From: Steroidobacteraceae bacterium
Lineage (GTDB): Bacteria > Pseudomonadota > Gammaproteobacteria > Steroidobacterales > Steroidobacteraceae
Direction of reading: 5' to 3'
NCBI GenBank assembly: GCA_025451845.1
Contig: JANWJS010000044.1
Span: forward strand, 1 to 64,000
Length of the DNA: 64,000 bases
Shown in pieces: positions 37,740 to 47,360 of the stretch. The notes under the pieces are model-generated. The model was not told the DNA's origin and made no database searches. It worked only from the letters and a program-made list of their open reading frames with translations. The translations under genes were made by a program, and so were the position numbers. The stretch's first letter is position 1; the number at the start of each line of letters is the position of its first letter.

Positions 37740-38200
37740 GCGGCGTCTCCCGCAGGCTTCCCAAGCGCGCTGACCGCCGCACGGATCCGTGGGTAGGTGC
37801 CGCAGCGGCAGATGTTGGTGACCGCGGCGGCGAGGTCCTCCTCTGTCGGCGCCGGGTTGCGGGCGAGGAGGGCGCTCACCGCCATGATCATCCCGGACTG
37901 GCAATAGCCGCACTGCGGAACCTGATGCTCGATCCACGCCCGCTGCAGCGCTGTCAGCGTGCCTGCGCCGAGACCCTCGATGGTCGTGATCGGCTGCCCA
38001 CTGACAGCGGATACCGGAATCTGGCAGCTGCGCACCGCCGCGCCATTGAGGTGCACCGTGCAGGCGCCACACGAGCCGATGCCGCAGCCAAATTTGGTGC
38101 CGGTGAGTTTCAGCTCGTCGCGCAGCACCCAAAGCAGCGGCACATCGTCTTCAATGTCGAGTTCGTGCGACGTCCCGTTTACATTCAGGTTGATTCCCAT
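37736..38200 (-). CDS. Two-[2Fe-2S] subunit of molybdenum hydroxylase (IorA-like)
   Basis: 154 residues with two clusters. The plant-ferredoxin type has Cys39, Cys44, Cys47 and Cys59 ([17 protein letters not shown]). The second, four-helix domain has Cys97, Cys100, Cys131 and Cys133 ([18 protein letters not shown]). It passes electrons from the molybdenum site of the partner subunit. It is the first gene of a two-gene unit and lacks its own signal, so it is probably co-exported with the Tat-tagged subunit. Confidence 0.95.
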   Translation of the reverse strand: MGINLNVNGTSHELDIEDDVPLLWVLRDELKLTGTKFGCGIGSCGACTVHLNGAAVRSCQIPVSAVSGQPITTIEGLGAGTLTALQRAWIEHQVPQCGYCQSGMIMAVSALLARNPAPTEEDLAAAVTNICRCGTYPRIRAAVSALGKPAGDAA

Positions 38201-38368
38201 GCGGGGTGCTCCAGGCAGGGCGGCAAGCGCTCATCAACTATACCGCCGGATCTTGCGCGGGCAATGAGCGGGAGTATACCGCCGGCGGATGAGCGGAAAT
38301 TCATCGCCACGCTCGCAGCGACGATCCTGCAGGGACTTGCGCCCCGCGCCTGAGGCGCGGCGGGGCAC

Positions 38369-39985
38369 TCAGTCCTGGTAATCCTCGTTGCCCGGGGTCG
38401 GAACCGGCTGCAACTTCGCGATCTCCTGCCGGTTCTCGAACTTGAGCGTGTAGAAGCCGCCGTGGCTCGAGGTGACCCAGAGGTAGAGCTGGCCGTTCTC
38501 CCACACGAAGCGGCTGTGCGCCTTCGACCATGCGAAGTTGATCGGCGGCGTGATGCGTTGGAACGCGTTCATCAGCGAGCCGGCATCGATCTCGTTCGGA
38601 TTGGGCGGGGCGGGGCCCACGAAGTAGGCGATCTCCCGCGGCCGGTGCGGATCGTGAATATCGAACACCCGGACACCCGCCTGGTGGCCGGAGCAGGCGA
38701 GCAGCTTGGCATCGCGCGGATTGTCGAAGGTGCAGTCGTGCAGGCTGTAACCGTAGCTGCCCATGGTGGCCGTGATGTCGTGCTCCGTCCGCGCACAATT
38801 CTTGGGATCATCCACGCCGATCATCAGCTGTGCGACGAGCTTCGGCCGCGCGACATGGCTGATGTCGATGAGCCGTTCGAAGCCGAAGGGCGGCAGCCCG
38901 GCGCCGCAGGCGTCGATCGCGGCCTTGGGAAAGTTGCCGCCGCCCGCGCCGTATTCGTCACCGGCCCCGAGGAACGGCTTGCCGTGGATGAAGGCGAGGT
39001 CGGGCTGGATCGCAATATCGCCGTTCTTCCAGTAGAACGAGCTGACGACTTTGATGACGGGATTCGGGCGTCGGTCCTGCACCTGGCTGACATCGTAGAT
39101 GACTACGCCATCGCCGGAGCTGAAGACTCCCGGGCTGATCAGCTTGCCGATGACTCCGCAGAAAAGCAGCGAGCCGGGCGGATGACCATCGACCGTGAAC
39201 TGGTTGAGGGAGATCCGGTGACACATCTGCTGCGCCCCGGCACCGCCGGCCTGATCCTGAGGAAAGTCCCAATTGATCAGCTCCTTCGGATGGCTCGGGT
39301 CGCTCACGTCGACGGCGGCAAGACGAGCGTTCTCCATCGAGGCGATCCAGTAGGTTTTGCCGTCGAATGCGAAATTTCCGCCGTGCGGCAGCAGATTTGG
39401 GTCCGGCAGCTGCACGCTCGCGAGAAGCCGCGGATGCGCGCAATCGGAGAGGTCATAGAAAGCGACCGCCGGCTGCGGTCCGGAGCCCCACCAGCTCTCC
39501 GCAGTTCCCAATAGCTCGCGACCGGCGCTCACCGCCCCATCCTCCCAGTCGTAGAGGGCTGCCGGGCCGTCCAGGTTGGTGACGTACTTCGGATCGCTCT
39601 CGCTCGTGACATCGAGTACCTGGATGCCCGGGTGCAGCAGCGGGGGGACCCCCTTCTGCCCAGCCTCGAAGCCCTCCGTGGTGACATAGGCGCAATGGTC
39701 GTACCACATGAGCTGGTGGCCGGCGCCCTGTCCGGCATATTCGCCGACGATCGCGAGATTGCAGTTGTAAGGCTTGGTCGATGCGCCGCTGTCGCGCTCG
39801 CCCTGGGTGAGCTGTCCGTCCACGCCTTGCTCCGTCCGATCTCCCGGCTGGCAGACGGGCGGGGGCACTGGGCCGAGAAATGGGCTCGTTCGCGCGCCAG
39901 CGGTTTGAGGGGCAGCCGACAGCCCCAAGACGCCCGCGGCCAGTGACAGCCCGAGTGCAAAGCCCATTCGACGAATCACGAGCAT
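38369..39985 (-). CDS. Secreted LVIVD-repeat protein
   Basis: 538 residues from ATG 39985 (MLVIRRMGFALGLSLAAGVL), giving a clear signal peptide of about 30 residues. The mature protein shows beta-propeller-like repeats of the LVIVD type: IQVLDVTSESDPKYV, VAFYDLSDCAHPRLLASV, LAAVDVSDPSHPKEL, VRVFDIHDPHRPREIAYF. Several cysteines could form disulfides in the periplasm. Binding partner or substrate is unknown. Confidence 0.85.
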   Translation of the reverse strand: MLVIRRMGFALGLSLAAGVLGLSAAPQTAGARTSPFLGPVPPPVCQPGDRTEQGVDGQLTQGERDSGASTKPYNCNLAIVGEYAGQGAGHQLMWYDHCAYVTTEGFEAGQKGVPPLLHPGIQVLDVTSESDPKYVTNLDGPAALYDWEDGAVSAGRELLGTAESWWGSGPQPAVAFYDLSDCAHPRLLASVQLPDPNLLPHGGNFAFDGKTYWIASMENARLAAVDVSDPSHPKELINWDFPQDQAGGAGAQQMCHRISLNQFTVDGHPPGSLLFCGVIGKLISPGVFSSGDGVVIYDVSQVQDRRPNPVIKVVSSFYWKNGDIAIQPDLAFIHGKPFLGAGDEYGAGGGNFPKAAIDACGAGLPPFGFERLIDISHVARPKLVAQLMIGVDDPKNCARTEHDITATMGSYGYSLHDCTFDNPRDAKLLACSGHQAGVRVFDIHDPHRPREIAYFVGPAPPNPNEIDAGSLMNAFQRITPPINFAWSKAHSRFVWENGQLYLWVTSSHGGFYTLKFENRQEIAKLQPVPTPGNEDYQD

Positions 39986-40343
39986 GGCGAGTCTCCGCGC
40001 AATGTTGAGGGCGTGTCCGGCCAACCCCCCGGGGCAGCGGCGCTGCCGCGAATCCAATTATTACGCCGCCGATGCGCCTGGTGGAACCGCGGGCGCTACG
40101 GTTCGCCGAGTCTCAGGCTCGTTCCGTCGCCGACTCGAACCGCTCGCAGTGATCACCGGCACCCGGGCCGAACGCACCGCGGGCATCAGGCCGCCGATCG
40201 GCTTTATGCTTGAGCTCGACGTGCAGCGCCGGGCCGCTTTCAGTTCCCGGTGCAGGGCGGCGAGCCCTCCGTCCCGATAGGCGCGCTATCATTGAGGCCG
40301 CGGAGTCGGGTTGCTCGCCTGAGTCGTGTCCTGAGGGGAAACC
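39986..40343. other. Divergent intergenic region
   Basis: 358 bases between the LVIVD gene (minus) and the beta-oxidation operon (plus), so it should hold both promoters. TATCAT at about 40287-40292 could be a -10 for the rightward operon, but no matching -35 is clear. GAGGGGAAACC before 40344 is the ribosome site. No gene or repeat seen. Confidence 0.5.
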
Positions 40344-42719
40344 ATGTCGGATACAAAGTTCGTCGTGAGGCGCGCCGCCGTGCTCGGCGCCGGGGTGATG
40401 GGCGCGCAGATCGCGGCGCATCTCGTCGATGCCCGTGTCCCGACGCTCCTCTTCGATCTGCCGGCCCAGGAGGGAGACAAGAGCGCCATCGTCAAAAAAG
40501 CCATCGAAGGGCTGAAGAAGCTGCAGCCTTCGCCCCTGGCCGGCCGCGAGACGACAGCCTTCATGCAGGCCGCCAACTACGACGAGCACCTGGCGCGGCT
40601 CGCCGAGTGCGACCTCGTGATCGAAGCGATCGCGGAGCGCATGGACTGGAAGAGGGACCTGTACGGCAGGATCGCGCCTCATCTCGGCGCACATGCAATC
40701 TTTGTATCGAACACTTCGGGGCTGTCGATCAACGACCTCGCCGCGGCGCTGCCGCAGGAGCTGCGCCCGCGGTTCTGCGGCGTGCACTTCTTCAATCCGC
40801 CGCGCTACATGCGGCTCGTCGAGCTCATTCCCTGCAAGGATTCCCGGCCGGCCGTTCTCGATGATCTCGAGCGCTTCCTCGTGAGCACGCTCGGCAAGGG
40901 CGTCATCCGCGCCAAGGACACGCCGAACTTCGTCGCCAACCGGGTCGGGGTGTTCTCCATGTTGGCGACGATCGCCAACGCGGCCAAATTCGGCATCCGT
41001 TTCGATGTCGTGGACGATCTGACCGGGCCGCGCCTCGGCCGGCCGAAGTCGGCGACTTTCCGCACGGCCGATGTCGTGGGCCTCGACACCTTCGCCCACG
41101 TGGTGAAAACCATGCAGGACGGACTGCAGCAGGATCCCTGGCACAGCCTCTTCCAGTCGCCGCCCTGGCTCACCGGGTTGATCGCGGCCGGGGCGCTCGG
41201 CGCCAAAACCAAGAATGGCATTTATCAGAAGAAGGGCAAGGCTCTGCGGGTGCTCGACCCCGCGAGCGGTCAGCACGTCGAGGCGGGCGCTGCAGCCGAT
41301 GCGAGCGTCATCGAGATCCTGAAGATGGGCGACCCGGCGCAGAAGCTGCGGCGCCTGCGCGCCAGCGATCACACCCAAGCGCAGTTCCTGTGGGCGTCCT
41401 TTCGGGACACGTTCCACTACATCGCCTATCACTTGAAAGACATCGCGCACTGCGCGCGCGACGTGGATCTGGCGATGCGGTGGGGATTCGGCTGGAAGCT
41501 CGGTCCCTTCGAAACGTGGCAGGCAGCCGGCTGGTCGCAAGTGACGGGCTGGGTCGAGGAAGACATCGCCGCAGGCAAGGCTCTGGCGAGTGTGCCGCTG
41601 CCAGCCTGGGTGCGAGAGGGGGAACGCACGGGCGTGCACTTCCCGCAAGGCTCTTACGATGCCGCTGGCAAGGCGCTGGTCCGTCCCTCGACGCTCGACG
41701 TATATTCACGGCAACTCTGGCCCGACGCGGTGCTCGGAGAGGGCAGAGCGGCACTGGGCGAGACCGTCTATGAGAACGCGGGGGTACGCGCCTTCACGAC
41801 GGGCGATAACGTGCTGGTAGTCTCCTTCAAGAGCAAGGCGCATTCGATCAGCCCGGAGGTCCTCGAAGGCCTGAACCGCGCGATCGACGTCGCGGAAGAG
41901 CGGTTCAGGGGCTTGGTCATCTGGCAGACGGAGGCTCCGTTTTCCGTCGGCGCCAATCTCGAGTCTCTGCGGCCGCAGCTCGAGGCCGGCAACTGGCAGA
42001 GCATCGAGGGCATCATCGCGCTCTTCCAGAAGACCTCGATGCACTTGCGCTACAGCCGGATCCCGACAGTGGCGGCAACACAGGGCTACGTGTTCGGCGG
42101 CGGCTGCGAGTTCGTGATGCACTGCGACCGGGTGGTCGCAGCGCTCGAGTCCTACGTCGGCCTGGTGGAGGCAGGCGTGGGACTCCTGCCGGCGGGCGGC
42201 GGCTGCAAGGAGCTCGCGCGGCGGGCCGCGCGGGAGAGCAAGGGCGACCTCCTCGCCTCGCTCAAGGACTACTACATGATGGTCGCCACGGCCAGAGCGG
42301 CCGCGAGCGGCATCGAGGCGCAGGAGCTCGGTTTCCTGCAAGCCAGCGATACCGTGCTATTCAATCCCGCCGAGCTGCTTCATGTTGCCAAGCAGCAGGC
42401 GCTTGCGCTCGACGACGCGGGGTACCGTCCGCCGTTGCAGGGTCGGCGCTTTGCGGTCGCCGGCCGCGCGGGCGCCGCCTCGATCAAGGGACAGCTCGTC
42501 AACATGTTGGAGGGGCATTTCATCAGCCAGTATGATTTCGAGATCGGCTCGCGGATCGCCGAGGTCATGACCGGAGGCGACGTGGAGCCCGGCACCGAGG
42601 TCGACGAGGACTGGCTCCTCGCCCTCGAGCGCCGGCACTTCCTCGCGCTCCTTCAGAATCCCAAGACTCAGGAGCGCATCGTGCATACGCTCGCGACCGG
42701 CAAGCCGCTGCGTAACTGA
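40344..42719 (+). CDS. 3-hydroxyacyl-CoA dehydrogenase/enoyl-CoA hydratase fusion (FadN-type)
   Basis: 791 residues catalysing the middle two steps of fatty-acid beta-oxidation. The order is dehydrogenase first: NAD motif LGAGVMGAQIAAHL (residues 14-27), then VHFFNPPRYMRLVELI. A crotonase domain follows from about residue 490 (YVFGGGCEFVMHCDRV, and VEAGVGLLPAGGGCKE with its Glu). This order and length match Bacillus FadN rather than E. coli FadB. It is followed fourteen bases later by a thiolase gene, completing the cycle except for the acyl-CoA dehydrogenase. Confidence 0.94.
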   Translation: MSDTKFVVRRAAVLGAGVMGAQIAAHLVDARVPTLLFDLPAQEGDKSAIVKKAIEGLKKLQPSPLAGRETTAFMQAANYDEHLARLAECDLVIEAIAERMDWKRDLYGRIAPHLGAHAIFVSNTSGLSINDLAAALPQELRPRFCGVHFFNPPRYMRLVELIPCKDSRPAVLDDLERFLVSTLGKGVIRAKDTPNFVANRVGVFSMLATIANAAKFGIRFDVVDDLTGPRLGRPKSATFRTADVVGLDTFAHVVKTMQDGLQQDPWHSLFQSPPWLTGLIAAGALGAKTKNGIYQKKGKALRVLDPASGQHVEAGAAADASVIEILKMGDPAQKLRRLRASDHTQAQFLWASFRDTFHYIAYHLKDIAHCARDVDLAMRWGFGWKLGPFETWQAAGWSQVTGWVEEDIAAGKALASVPLPAWVREGERTGVHFPQGSYDAAGKALVRPSTLDVYSRQLWPDAVLGEGRAALGETVYENAGVRAFTTGDNVLVVSFKSKAHSISPEVLEGLNRAIDVAEERFRGLVIWQTEAPFSVGANLESLRPQLEAGNWQSIEGIIALFQKTSMHLRYSRIPTVAATQGYVFGGGCEFVMHCDRVVAALESYVGLVEAGVGLLPAGGGCKELARRAARESKGDLLASLKDYYMMVATARAAASGIEAQELGFLQASDTVLFNPAELLHVAKQQALALDDAGYRPPLQGRRFAVAGRAGAASIKGQLVNMLEGHFISQYDFEIGSRIAEVMTGGDVEPGTEVDEDWLLALERRHFLALLQNPKTQERIVHTLATGKPLRN

Positions 42720-42733
42720 CCGGGCCGCGGAGA

Positions 42734-43945
42734 ATGAAGCCCATGGCAAGACAGATTCAAGAAGCCTACATCGTTGCCGCAACCCGCACGCCAGTCGGCA
42801 AAGCCCCTCGCGGCATGCTGCGCCACGTGCGACCCGACGACATGATCGCTCATGTCATCAGGCGCGCTCTCGCCCAGGTGCCGGAGATCGAGCCCAAGCA
42901 GGTTGCGGATGTCGTCGTCGGCTGCGCGTTCCCCGAGGCGGAGCAAGGCCTCAACATGGCGCGCATTGGCGCCCTGCTGGCGGGCCTCCCGGACACGGTC
43001 GCCGGTGTCACCGTGAACCGGTATTGCTCCTCAGGCCTCAATGCCGTGCAGATCGCGGCCGACCGCATCCGCGTGGGCGAGGCCGACGTGGTCATTGCCG
43101 GCGGCTCCGAGTCGATGTCCATGGTACCCATGATGGGCAATAAGGTGGCGCTGAACCCTGAGATCTTCGCCAAGGACGAGAACTACGCGATCGCCTACGG
43201 CATGGGCATCACGGCAGAAAAGGTGGCGCAACAATGGAAAGTCTCGCGCGAGGATCAGGACGCCTTTGCGCTGGAGTCACACCGGCGCGCGGTGGCGGCC
43301 ACCGCCTCGGGAGCCTTCACTGCCGAGATCTCGCCCCTGGAGGTCACCTACCGCTCGCCGGACCTGCATTCCGGCGAGGTGCGGTATTCAAAGAAGACCC
43401 TGCTGCACGATGAGGGTCCGCGAGCCGACACCTCGCCCGAGGCGCTCGCCAAGTTGAAAACGGTCTTCGATGCGAACGGGACCGTCACGGCCGGTAACAG
43501 CTCACAGACCTCCGACGGCGCGGCCGCAGTAGTGCTCGTTTCGGAGGCTATTCTCCAGCGATTCGGCCTGACACCGCTCGCGCGCTACGTGACATTCGCG
43601 GTCAAAGGCGTTCCACCCGCCATCATGGGCATCGGTCCCAAGGTGGCGATCCCCGCTGCGCTCGAGTCCGCTGGCATCGGACGCGATCAGTTGAAGTGGA
43701 TCGAGCTCAACGAAGCTTTCGCCGCCCAGGCGCTGGCGGTCATTCGCGACGTCGGCCTCGATCCGACACTCGTCAATCCCCACGGCGGCGCGATCGCGCT
43801 GGGTCACCCTCTCGGCGCCACGGGCGCGATCCGCACCGCGACTCTGGTGCACGGGATGCGCGGCAAGGGTCAGAAGGGCTATGGCATGGTGACCATGTGC
43901 ATCGGTACCGGTATGGGGGCGGCCGGCATCCTCGAGGTGCTCTGA
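42734..43945 (+). CDS. Acetyl-CoA C-acyltransferase (thiolase)
   Basis: 403 residues, cleaving 3-ketoacyl-CoA. Catalytic residues are Cys in RYCSSGLNAVQIAADRI (about residue 97), His in NPHGGAIALGHPLGATGAI and the second Cys in TMCIGTGMGAAG. The first ATG (42734) is used; ATG nine bases later is equally possible. Operon with the FadN-type gene. Confidence 0.94.
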   Translation: MKPMARQIQEAYIVAATRTPVGKAPRGMLRHVRPDDMIAHVIRRALAQVPEIEPKQVADVVVGCAFPEAEQGLNMARIGALLAGLPDTVAGVTVNRYCSSGLNAVQIAADRIRVGEADVVIAGGSESMSMVPMMGNKVALNPEIFAKDENYAIAYGMGITAEKVAQQWKVSREDQDAFALESHRRAVAATASGAFTAEISPLEVTYRSPDLHSGEVRYSKKTLLHDEGPRADTSPEALAKLKTVFDANGTVTAGNSSQTSDGAAAVVLVSEAILQRFGLTPLARYVTFAVKGVPPAIMGIGPKVAIPAALESAGIGRDQLKWIELNEAFAAQALAVIRDVGLDPTLVNPHGGAIALGHPLGATGAIRTATLVHGMRGKGQKGYGMVTMCIGTGMGAAGILEVL

Positions 43946-44008
43946 GACTCGCAGCGCCTCAGGCCGCAGCCTTCCGCGGGCGCATACCGCGGCTCGCAAG
44001 AACCTGCC

Positions 44009-44863
44009 TCAGCGCGACTTCACATTCGCGAGTCTGGCCCATGCCTTTCCCCGCTCGAAATCGATCGTCAGCTCAATCTGCCGCAAAAAGGCGGGGTCGA
44101 GCTGGCCGTCGAAGATCAGCTCTCGCGATGCAGCGGTAACAGGCACGGGACCGAGCCCTACTACATCGACGTCGAGCTGCCGTTTGCCGTGCTTCGGGAT
44201 CGAGATCCCGAGCTGCCGCTGCGCGTGCGGCGCGAGGAACACGGGGCCGTCGTTGCCGCTATCGACTTCCAGCCACAGAGTCCCGGTTTTGGCCTGCGCC
44301 TCGATGAACGGCACCACATCACCTCCCGCCCCGCGCGCGATACGAATCCTGATGGGCCGCATGCCCCGAATGCGCCGGGCGAGGCTATGGCGCGTTTCGA
44401 TCGTCACGCGATCATGTGCCAGGTCGAGGGTCACCGCGGTGCCGTCGAAGGAGGCGAGCCCGAGGATGCCGCCGATCGGCGGCGCCCCCTTGCCGAGCAG
44501 CTTGCCGAGATCGAACTGCGCGACCTCGCGGTCGACTCGATAATTTCCGACTTGGAGTGTCACCGGTCCGCAGCGGGACGCCGTCACCTTGCCACCATCG
44601 GCCCGGAACCCGGTGATTTGCCCGAAAGGCGTGCAGCCGGCATACCTACTTTCGCCTGGCGTGAGCACCGTATCACCGGCGCCGGTGTCGAAGATGAACG
44701 GGGTTTCGTGTCCATTCACGGTTACTTCCACGGTGCGCAGATCGCTGTTCGCGTAAGGGCTCAACGTCAATTGAGCCGGCCGCGCTTCGACACCATTGCA
44801 CACGGCCAGGGCGAGCAACGCAGCACAGAACACGAAGTCGTGAGCAGGGTTCTTGGCTCTCAT
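44009..44863 (-). CDS. Secreted pepsin/retropepsin-like aspartic protease
   Basis: 284 residues from ATG 44863; a signal peptide is visible (FVFCAALLALAVCNGVEARP). The longer open frame upstream has no such feature. Two aspartate motifs are found: DTG at 59-61 in FIFDTGAGDTVL, and DSG at 201-203 in LWLEVDSGNDGPVFL. Each is followed by the hydrophobic pattern of an aspartic-protease lobe. Bacterial retropepsin-like proteins often show one DTG and dimerise; two motifs suggest a two-lobed monomer. Divergent from the SYLF gene. Confidence 0.82.
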   Translation of the reverse strand: MRAKNPAHDFVFCAALLALAVCNGVEARPAQLTLSPYANSDLRTVEVTVNGHETPFIFDTGAGDTVLTPGESRYAGCTPFGQITGFRADGGKVTASRCGPVTLQVGNYRVDREVAQFDLGKLLGKGAPPIGGILGLASFDGTAVTLDLAHDRVTIETRHSLARRIRGMRPIRIRIARGAGGDVVPFIEAQAKTGTLWLEVDSGNDGPVFLAPHAQRQLGISIPKHGKRQLDVDVVGLGPVPVTAASRELIFDGQLDPAFLRQIELTIDFERGKAWARLANVKSR

Positions 44864-45041
44864 GGTCCTTAGAACCCGGATTCGGGGGATAAGTTGCCCA
44901 GCATTGGCGGCGCGCGCGAATCGCAATAACCGGCCGAGCCCCGCTAGCGCGCAAAACAAGGATCCTGCTGCGAAGGGGGCACGGGTGGGCCCCGGCCGGG
45001 CATCGCGTACAATGTGGGTCTGGAGCGAGAGGAGTGCGGTC

Positions 45042-45638
45042 ATGAATCGATTCGAACGTGCGCTCAGAGCGTCAGTCTTGATAGGCCTCCTGATCATCGG
45101 TCTGGCATTGCCCGCCGGGTACGCGTTTGCCGATGATTACGACTATGCTGACACCATCTCGGCCTTCAAACATGCCGGCGCGAGCGCCGAGTTTTTCAAG
45201 TCGAGCTACGGCTACGCGGTGTTCCCGACGATTGGCAAAGGCGGGTTCGTTGTCGGTGGGGCGCTGGGCAAGGGGCGGGTATACAAGCATGGCCACTACG
45301 TCGGCGACGCCACGCTGACGCAGGTCAGCGTAGGATTTCAGGCCGGCGGCCAGGCCTACAGCGAAATCATATTCTTTCAGACGCGGCTGGATCTCGCCCG
45401 CTTCGAGTCGGGGAAGTTCGCGCTTGGCGCGCAGGTGAGCGCCGTTGCGATCACCGCGGGTGCATCGGCGAGTGCCAGCACGGCGGGCTCGAGCGCCGGC
45501 ATGAGTGGGGCGCAGAAGAACGCGGTGACTATCGGCCAATACCAGGATGGCATAGCGGTGTTCACCATCGCCAAGGGAGGGCTCATGTACGAGGCAGCCG
45601 TGGCCGGCCAGAAATTCTCCTACGACTCGCGCGAATAG
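45042..45638 (+). CDS. SYLF/YSC84 family lipid-binding protein
   Basis: 198 residues. ATG 45042 is preceded by GAGAGGAG. A signal peptide (about 1-31, ending GYAFA) leads to the SYLF domain with SSYGYAVFPTIGKGGFVVGG, YVGDATLTQVSVGFQAGGQA and the IAKGGLMYEAAVAGQKF end. Family members bind phosphoinositides or other lipids; in bacteria they are periplasmic or surface proteins of unclear role. TACAAT at 45008-45013 may be its -10. Confidence 0.88.
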   Translation: MNRFERALRASVLIGLLIIGLALPAGYAFADDYDYADTISAFKHAGASAEFFKSSYGYAVFPTIGKGGFVVGGALGKGRVYKHGHYVGDATLTQVSVGFQAGGQAYSEIIFFQTRLDLARFESGKFALGAQVSAVAITAGASASASTAGSSAGMSGAQKNAVTIGQYQDGIAVFTIAKGGLMYEAAVAGQKFSYDSRE

Positions 45639-45671
45639 CTGCAGGCACCGGGGAGATCGGCCGAACGGCTA

Positions 45672-45731
45672 ATGTTATTTCGAGAAAGAATCAATAAACG
45701 AATGATAAATAAGATGCTTATTATGTAATCT
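45672..45731. other. AT-rich patch with a small inverted repeat
   Basis: By eye this 60-base stretch is only about a quarter G+C, against roughly two thirds around it. It contains the exact inverted repeat AATAAG-ATG-CTTATT (45708-45722). No gene is seen. It ends just before a reading frame that opens without a start codon. Confidence 0.7.
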
Positions 45732-45826
45732 TTCGGTGTTGACGGGAAAGGGGGGGCGAACTCCCGGACTATGAATGGCTCTTCGTCGATAGCGGCCAAT
45801 ACAGCCGCGAGGGTCTCGATGACACC

Positions 45827-46648
45827 TTGACCGCGGCCGCAGGGGCACGGGACGGATTGCTCATGCAGAAACTCCTCGCGGCAGGCGCGGACGCGGATAC
45901 CCGATCGGCCGGGCGCCCGATGTTGTGCAGCACTCTGCTCTTCAACGAGCAGCAGACGGCCGCACTCGCGCTGGTCGCTCACGGTGCCAATGTGAATGCG
46001 GACTGCGGCATCGGCCAGACCCCACTCACGCTCGCAGACGACGCCGACCACCCATTGATCGACAGGCTGGTCAGCCGGGGCGGGCGGCTAGGAGTACCCG
46101 GTACCGACAGACCGGATCTTGCGGCTCACGGCGTTTTTCCTGGACCGCTCACCTGGGCGGTGGTGCATCATCATGACTGCACCGCGGCACGGCTCCTCGC
46201 GCACAACCCGCAATCGGCGCAGGCCGAATGCGGGCTGGTCATGTACGCCGCCGCATCCGGAGCAAAATGGACGCTGGCTGAGCTGCTCAGGCGAGGGGCA
46301 GACCCAAACGCGAGCACGGCATCCGGCGTCACTGCTCTGATGGCAGCGGCCTATCACGGTGACATGGGCGTACTGCAGGTATTGGTCTCCCAGCCGGGAA
46401 TCGACATCAACCGCACGACTCCCTGGCACTTCAACCGTGAATTCTTCACCCCACCCCTCGAAGGTCAAAAACCACCGCTGCGATCCGGATCGCGCACCGC
46501 GCTGATGGATGCGGCCCTCGGCGGGTCCTTGCAGGCGACTGAGCTGCTGCGTCGCGGCGCCTACGCGTATGAGAGGGACGCCGAAGGACTGCAGGCCGTC
46601 GACTTCGCCAGAAACGACGATGTCGTCGCGGTGTTATCGGCCAGGTAA
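45827..46648 (+). CDS. Ankyrin-repeat protein, probably missing its 5' end
   Basis: 273 residues from a weak TTG; ankyrin units include LLMQKLLAAGADADTRS, ALALVAHGANVNADCGIGQT, LAELLRRGADPNASTASGVT and TELLRRGAYAYERDAEGLQA. The protein-like frame actually opens at 45743 (ELPDYEWLFVDSGQYSREGL) directly after an in-frame TGA and the AT-rich patch, with no ATG or GTG and no signal peptide. So the gene seems to have lost its beginning. It may be expressed from TTG 45827 or be a pseudogene. Confidence 0.7.
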   Translation: MTAAAGARDGLLMQKLLAAGADADTRSAGRPMLCSTLLFNEQQTAALALVAHGANVNADCGIGQTPLTLADDADHPLIDRLVSRGGRLGVPGTDRPDLAAHGVFPGPLTWAVVHHHDCTAARLLAHNPQSAQAECGLVMYAAASGAKWTLAELLRRGADPNASTASGVTALMAAAYHGDMGVLQVLVSQPGIDINRTTPWHFNREFFTPPLEGQKPPLRSGSRTALMDAALGGSLQATELLRRGAYAYERDAEGLQAVDFARNDDVVAVLSAR

Positions 46649-46775
46649 GTCCACACGCACAACATAGCGTCTGATACCGCACGCCTTGACGACGTCGAAA
46701 TGAACTAACTTTGTTGTGCCGCATAAGCGAGGCGCCTATGATTCCCTGATGCTGGGCACGAAACGGAGTACATCC

Positions 46776-47360
46776 ATGGCACTTCCCAGGCGCGACACAC
46801 TGCTGCACACTTACGGCGAATATCTTACGTGGCCTCAGGGCGAGCGCGATGAGCTGATCGACGGCATCGCCTATGTCAGAGAGCCTCCGGCCCCTTCGCG
46901 ATTCCATCAGGAATTGGCGGGAGAGCTGTATCTCCAGGTCAGATTAGCTCTCGAAGGCCAGTCCTGCCGTGCCTATATCGCTCCCTTCGACGTGCGCCTG
47001 CCGAAAGCCGCAGAAGCTGACGACCAGATCGATACGGTGGTACAACCGGACGTCCTCATCGTGTGCGACCTCGACAAGCTCGATGGCCGTGGCATGCGTG
47101 GCGCTCCCGATTGGATTGCGGAAGTTCTCTCGCCCACAACTGCCAGCCACGACCAGATTGTAAAGCTTCCAATTTACGAACGCGCTGGAGTCTTGGAAGC
47201 GTGGTTCGTCCATCCCGCCGACCGAACAGTGACCATTTATCGGCTTGATGCCGGGCGTTACGCACGTCCCGTCATCCTCGAGCTGAAAGGCCGAATGGCA
47301 ATCAGCGCGATCCCCGATGTGAGCATCGATTGGGATCGACTGCCGGCAACGGTGGCGTGA
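46776..47360 (+). CDS. Uma2 family (DUF820) nuclease-fold protein
   Basis: 194 residues from ATG 46776 (ACGGAG upstream); an ATG at 46716 is a less likely start. The PD-(D/E)xK-like pattern is visible: Asp92 in QPDVLIVCD, Glu116 in AEVLSPTT and Lys130 in QIVKLPIYERAG. Uma2 proteins are abundant in cyanobacteria and multicellular bacteria, usually in many copies with no fixed neighbours. The function is unproven; nuclease activity is inferred from fold. Confidence 0.85.
   Translation: MALPRRDTLLHTYGEYLTWPQGERDELIDGIAYVREPPAPSRFHQELAGELYLQVRLALEGQSCRAYIAPFDVRLPKAAEADDQIDTVVQPDVLIVCDLDKLDGRGMRGAPDWIAEVLSPTTASHDQIVKLPIYERAGVLEAWFVHPADRTVTIYRLDAGRYARPVILELKGRMAISAIPDVSIDWDRLPATVA

Noticed and set aside
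40113-41648. 511-residue minus-strand frame opposite the FadN-type gene
   Set aside because: Shadow of a gene with strong dehydrogenase motifs on the other strand.
45708-45722. Inverted repeat in the AT-rich patch as an insertion-sequence end
   Set aside because: No transposase, target duplication or matching distal end could be found.
46776-47360. Uma2 gene considered as part of a restriction or defence island
   Set aside because: No methyltransferase, helicase or other defence gene is nearby; Uma2 proteins usually stand alone.
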